From NCBI GenBank assembly GCA_964036155.1, contig OZ038422.1, positions 63,387,201-63,451,200 on the forward strand: a DNA stretch of 64,000 nucleotides, read 5' to 3'. The DNA is from Diploscapter coronatus (taxonomy: Eukaryota; Nematoda; Chromadorea; Rhabditida; Rhabditidae). Of the stretch, positions 60,001 to 64,000 are shown piece after piece. The number at the start of each line of letters is the position of its first letter. The first letter of the stretch is position 1. Under the pieces are notes generated by a model. The model was given only the letters and a program-made list of their open reading frames with translations. It ran no database searches and was not told the origin of the DNA. The position numbers and the translations under genes were made by a program.

Positions 60001-63000
60001 GCGCGCAGCGCCTTCGGGGCGTCGGTGCCTAGCGTTAGATCTATCGCTACGACCAATCCCCACGTCGTTTCGAACAACGAATCGCTACCGGATTCTAATC
60101 GTAAGGACAACTGTTTACGTCAATTGTTATTCTAACACCCCAAATAAAGTCACTGTAATGTCCCATGACACCTTTCATTCCAGAATGCTGCTCGACAAAT
60201 GGCGTTGACCCTTATTGCGCCTCGAAAATGTGCCAGGTCAATGAAGATCCATCTTCTTTTGCAACGATTTCAATTGCAACCACCTGCAGACAGGAGTGGC
60301 CCAAGGTAGGGCGTCATTTTGACGCTATTACGCCTCGAGAATAATGCGCTAATTTTCAGGTAGCGCCCTGCATCGCTGACAACCGAAATCATACGGCGTG
60401 CTGCGTTAGAAAGGGCGTTCAAAGCGAATGTTTGAAGATTTGCTCTGGATCCACTGAACCCTTAAGTCCCCACGCTGTTTTGTGCCTGAACTTGGATCTC
60501 CAAGCTATCTACCAGTGTTTGAGAGAAGGCTACGGTGATTTGGCGTCATCTAGAATTCCGAAGACGTTAAATTTTAGAAACCCACCCCTCGGCTCCAATT
60601 AACGTCGCTGTAAATGACGTCACTGAGTCGAGCGCTACGATAACTTGGGAAGAGCCGATTGTTAACGCTCATTTGGTTGAGACTTACACCTTGCATATCA
60701 GAAAGAGCGAGCATGGAGCGCCGGTTAGACAGGTAAAAGTTGGTCTTTAAAACGAAATATTGTATCTTGAATAAAAAACGATATTCATACTTATGAAGAT
60801 ATCAACAAAATTAGGATATTTATACTCTATGTCTGAGATTAAATTCATTTTAAATTTAGGTCCACAACGCCGTCTCTCCGCACATGGAAATCGGGTTGGA
60901 TTCGGACAGCGAATACACTGTGTCGGTTCAATCGCATTCGGACAAGGGAGAATCTTTGCCCTCGACAGCTATCATTTTCCGAACCCTCAGCTCCTTCTCA
61001 GGACCTATTTGTTCGATTGGAGAGCCACTTCTGGTATCGGGTATGAGTTTAAAAATCTTAATTAAAATTTTTAACAAATAATAAAAGAAAAATATATTTC
61101 AGAAGGCCGACCCTTCCTCTGCAACGCTCTGAATAGGTGCCCTACTGGATTTTCATGCACTGAAGTCGATGGAAACTCATATTGTTGCCAGAATGGTAAA
61201 AAATTTCGAAAATAAAGTCATTTCAGAAGGGAAAACATTCAGATGAAATGCATTCCGATCACAGCTTCCAAATGTGCTGTGCTGAGCAGAAAGTCTCGGA
61301 GAAATGCATGCCTTCCTGCTACTACAACACGACGTTCCCTCCCGAATGCACAGGTATTCAACAGAAGAAAATCCGGGTTTAAGAAATTTGTAAATTCAGC
61401 CGATCTGAATAAGTGGGTCCAATGCGCGTCGGAAGGTCAGGATCATCTTAGGTGTTGCGCTCAAGAGGGCGTTAGCAAGGAGTGTCAGACCGGTTGCAAA
61501 CACCCATTCCAAGTACATTGGAATATTTGAAATATACCGAGTCCGAGCAAATTTAGGTGCCAGATGGTTGCCTCCACGAAGTTCAACTTCTGCAAAAATG
61601 TTTCGCCGGGGTACATGAGCATCTTCCTGGTAAGATCGAAGTTCATCAATTTTAACTCTCATTCTGAAATCAAAGTCAAAGTTAATCCAATTTCAGGTGC
61701 CGTTAGAGTGGTGGAGATAACGCAAGTCACGAAAACGACCGCTACAGTGTCTTGGGATGATTTGGAAAGCGATATTACTTACTACAAGGTCGAGCTATTC
61801 TCTAACGACCTATTGATCAACTCCACTAACACTACGGTTGACGTTCAGCACTATGAAAATCTCATGCCTCAAACAGAGTATAAGGTGAAATGAGTAGATC
61901 AATAATACGTGGATCAACTTTAATCTCAGGTCAGAGTTACCGCTGGTAGCGCTCTAGGTGAAGGTCCACCTTCATGGAATATCACATTCACAACATTGGC
62001 TTCGAAGGGTGGGTTTGAGTATTTGTGTTTTGAATCATTTTTAAATTCCAGCTGACGATGATCAAGTCCCACTGGCTCCAGACGGCATTAGGATCGATTG
62101 GAATCATGGAAGTCGAGTCAATTTAACCTGGAATAAGGTTACTCAGGTAGGACGTTAGTAAAATTCAACCGACTTTATGGAGATAGCTACGCTAGTTTAG
62201 GCTATTATTAGATGCTATCAAATTAAAAGAGAGCTAATGCTAACTGAATTTAAATGATTATGAAGCGTTAACAATTTATTGTTAGATTTAAAAATAACGA
62301 ATATGATTCCAGAAACTGGACGGACAAAATATCACGGGTCCTGTTTCTTACACTTTGCACTGGGTGGATTCTGAGAGTTCGAAAGAGTGGAACAATGTAA
62401 GCATATAATCATGAAAGAGCTAAGCTTCATTATGAAATTTCTAGACCCAAACCAACAACACCTGGTTTGTTCTGTTCGATCTGAAAGAAGACGCTTTTTA
62501 TAATGCTTATGTGACGGCTACAGTGGATGGGAAGCAGAGCCAGGTAATTTAACTTCGGAAGTTTAAATCTTCTCTTGAAATTAAAATTTAAATTTAGGGC
62601 TCTTCAATAATCACCTTGTTAGCTCAGTGGGCTTCGTTAACTCTGCCTGAGCCTCGAATAACGATAACTCCCGAACATGAGAATTACATTATCGGCCAGA
62701 ATATCACCGTGAATTGCTCGATTTCTGCACACGAAAAGGATAACGGCCATATTAACGTCGACCTAACAGTGGGAACTCATTTTGCTCAGGTTTTAAGCTA
62801 GCAGGGTTAGATAATAGTGTTAGTTTGAATTTAGAACGACCATGGCTTTAAATTTGTTACTATAAATAAGAACGTCGAAGAATCTATGGATACTGTGACT
62901 TGTACCGTCTCAGATACTGATGGCCGACAAAACGTAGCGATGAGAAAAATCAGAATTAACTCTGGGCCAAGCGCTAAAATGGTGCAGAAGGTATGTTGCA

Positions 63001-64000
63001 CGACGCTCAAAGGCGTTAGTTGCGTTAATAACGCCGAATTTAAAGGAATACCGAGTGTTCGACGATCAGACCGCTAACATTGAGTGTGATATTCGCGGCG
63101 ATCCTACTCCAAAGATCTACTTCATGAAGGACGGCGTTAAATTGCCGAAGATTATCGACATTAGGTAATAATTTTTATTATATATCCAAATTAATATAAT
63201 ATAATAATATCTAAGCTTAAAAATAATTAAATTTTAGAAGGAGCTCCGGTACCTCTTACCGAGCCACTCTTCGCTTGCACCACGTTAAGCCCGGAGATGC
63301 CGGAATTTACACTTGCATTGCTGAACTCGACGGCAATACATCCAATGCTACGGCTGAGGTAGACAATTTATTTAAACAGAAATTAATTAAATTAGAGTTT
63401 ACTTTAAAATAGCATAATTCTAATTTAGCTAATCATGCACGAAGACAAGCTCCCTGTGAACCCCCGGCAAATCATCTCTTGTTGCGAAGATCAGAAGATA
63501 GAGGGAGACTGTCTAGAGGCTTGCTCTATTGGAAGAGTAAGTAAAAGTATCGATTTAAAAAACAATATTTTACTTAAGGTAATGAAATTATCGTCTTGCA
63601 AACAATACGCCACGAAGCTGCTGAAATGTGCCTCAGACACGAGGGATCATTCGGATTGCTGCGTGTCTCAAGGCATTCCTCAGAAGTGCTTACCCCTGTG
63701 CTCAGGTAAGTGACGTTATATTATTTTTTTTATAACGTCTTATTCACTTTGTAACGTCCTTCGTTTCCAGGAGACTCCCTCTCCGACGATAACAGTGATT
63801 GCTCTCAATACGCAGTACAGATTATGGGCTGTCACGTTAGAGGTCACGAGCAAGCTCCGAACGCCGTCAAGAATGCGCACCCTACCATTCAAGGGCCGGG
63901 AAGAGTCAGGGTACGCTGTGGCGTTATCATTTTAAAATGACGCTATTCTAAATAACGTCTTTCAGGTCGAATGGGACGACCCCCATGCAGATGGGTACCT
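57098..64000 (+). CDS. igdb: IGDB-like secreted Ig/FN3/DB-module protein, 3' partial
   Basis: Large extracellular protein of the nematode IGDB type (immunoglobulin, fibronectin III and DB modules). Thirty-four exons from 57098-57211 to 63966-64000 close in phase, giving 1334 aa so far. A signal peptide (LALAFCVLCANW) is followed by Ig1 (about 39-165) with a cysteine-rich insert, DB1 (CCQKNGISDICRAMC, CCKTQLVPSFCYDFC), FN3-1 (280-480) with an acidic insert, DB2 (CCSTNGVDPYCASKMC, CCVRKGVQSECLKIC), FN3-2, a cysteine knot (CNALNRCPTGFSC) with DB3 (CCAEQKVSEKC, CCAQEGVSKEC), FN3-3, FN3-4, Ig2 and Ig3 (about 1010-1198), DB4 (CCEDQKIEGDC, CCVSQGIPQKC) and the start of FN3-5. Many N-x-S/T sites fit secretion. 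The FN3-1 insert holds RTKR and RKKR, convertase-like sites. The intron 59884-59928 has a GC donor. A transmembrane or other end lies beyond the window. Confidence 0.92.

Overview
The window is nuclear DNA from a free-living-type (rhabditid-like) nematode that is not Caenorhabditis elegans. Evidence: dense multi-exon genes with short introns ending in TTTCAG-type acceptors, several genes with such an acceptor just 5' of the start codon (probable spliced-leader sites), and nematode-typical families (yolk vitellogenin, ALP-1, an IGDB-type Ig/FN3/DB-module protein). Exons were assembled by hand by following frame and phase through GT-AG (occasionally GC-AG) junctions. Where every junction closes in phase the model is strong; where it does not, this is stated.

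Layout. 0.3-5 kb (+): a lysine-rich coiled-coil gene interrupted by one amber codon, then an unrecognised gene. 5.1-10.9 kb (-): a complete 14-exon vitellogenin (1731 aa). About 1 kb of intergenic DNA with a TATA box and matches to the nematode vitellogenin promoter motifs VPE1 and VPE2 separates it from the divergent alp-1 gene. 12.0-22.6 kb (+): a complete 17-exon alp-1 (PDZ, ZM motif, 4 LIM domains; 1476 aa). Its introns contain a 511-bp foldback element, an antisense gene for a 170-aa secreted protein, an 18-copy 35-bp minisatellite and an antisense gene for a 68-aa secreted peptide precursor. 24-31 kb: two loci, (-) then (+), with good splice signals but disturbed reading frames. 31.0-33.3 kb (+): an LDL-receptor class A repeat protein. 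34.8-37.6 kb (+): a small acidic protein followed by a shortened rabconnectin-3-like WD40 C-terminus with a frame break. 40.6-43.2 kb (+): an hnRNP C/RALY-like RRM protein with an added C2H2 finger and an AT-hook-like tail. 44.2-46.2 kb (-): the cohesin acetyltransferase ESCO/Eco1, sharing a 422-bp divergent promoter with vps-26 (46.6-49.3 kb, +). 50.1-51.7 kb (+): a phytanoyl-CoA dioxygenase-like enzyme. 51.9-52.8 kb (-): the 3' part of an unknown gene. 57.1 kb to the end (+): the first 34 exons of a large extracellular IGDB-like protein that runs off the window.

Themes. Non-autonomous DNA elements sit in introns and spacers: two families have a second copy or partial copy in the window, and two large hairpins are single copies. 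GC-AG introns are needed to keep frame in the vitellogenin gene (twice) and in the IGDB-like gene (once). Known functions are varied (yolk, muscle Z-line/dense body, cohesion, retromer, extracellular adhesion), so this is an ordinary gene-dense chromosomal segment and not a cluster with one shared task. Gene names are by recognition of domains and remembered family features; no database search was made.
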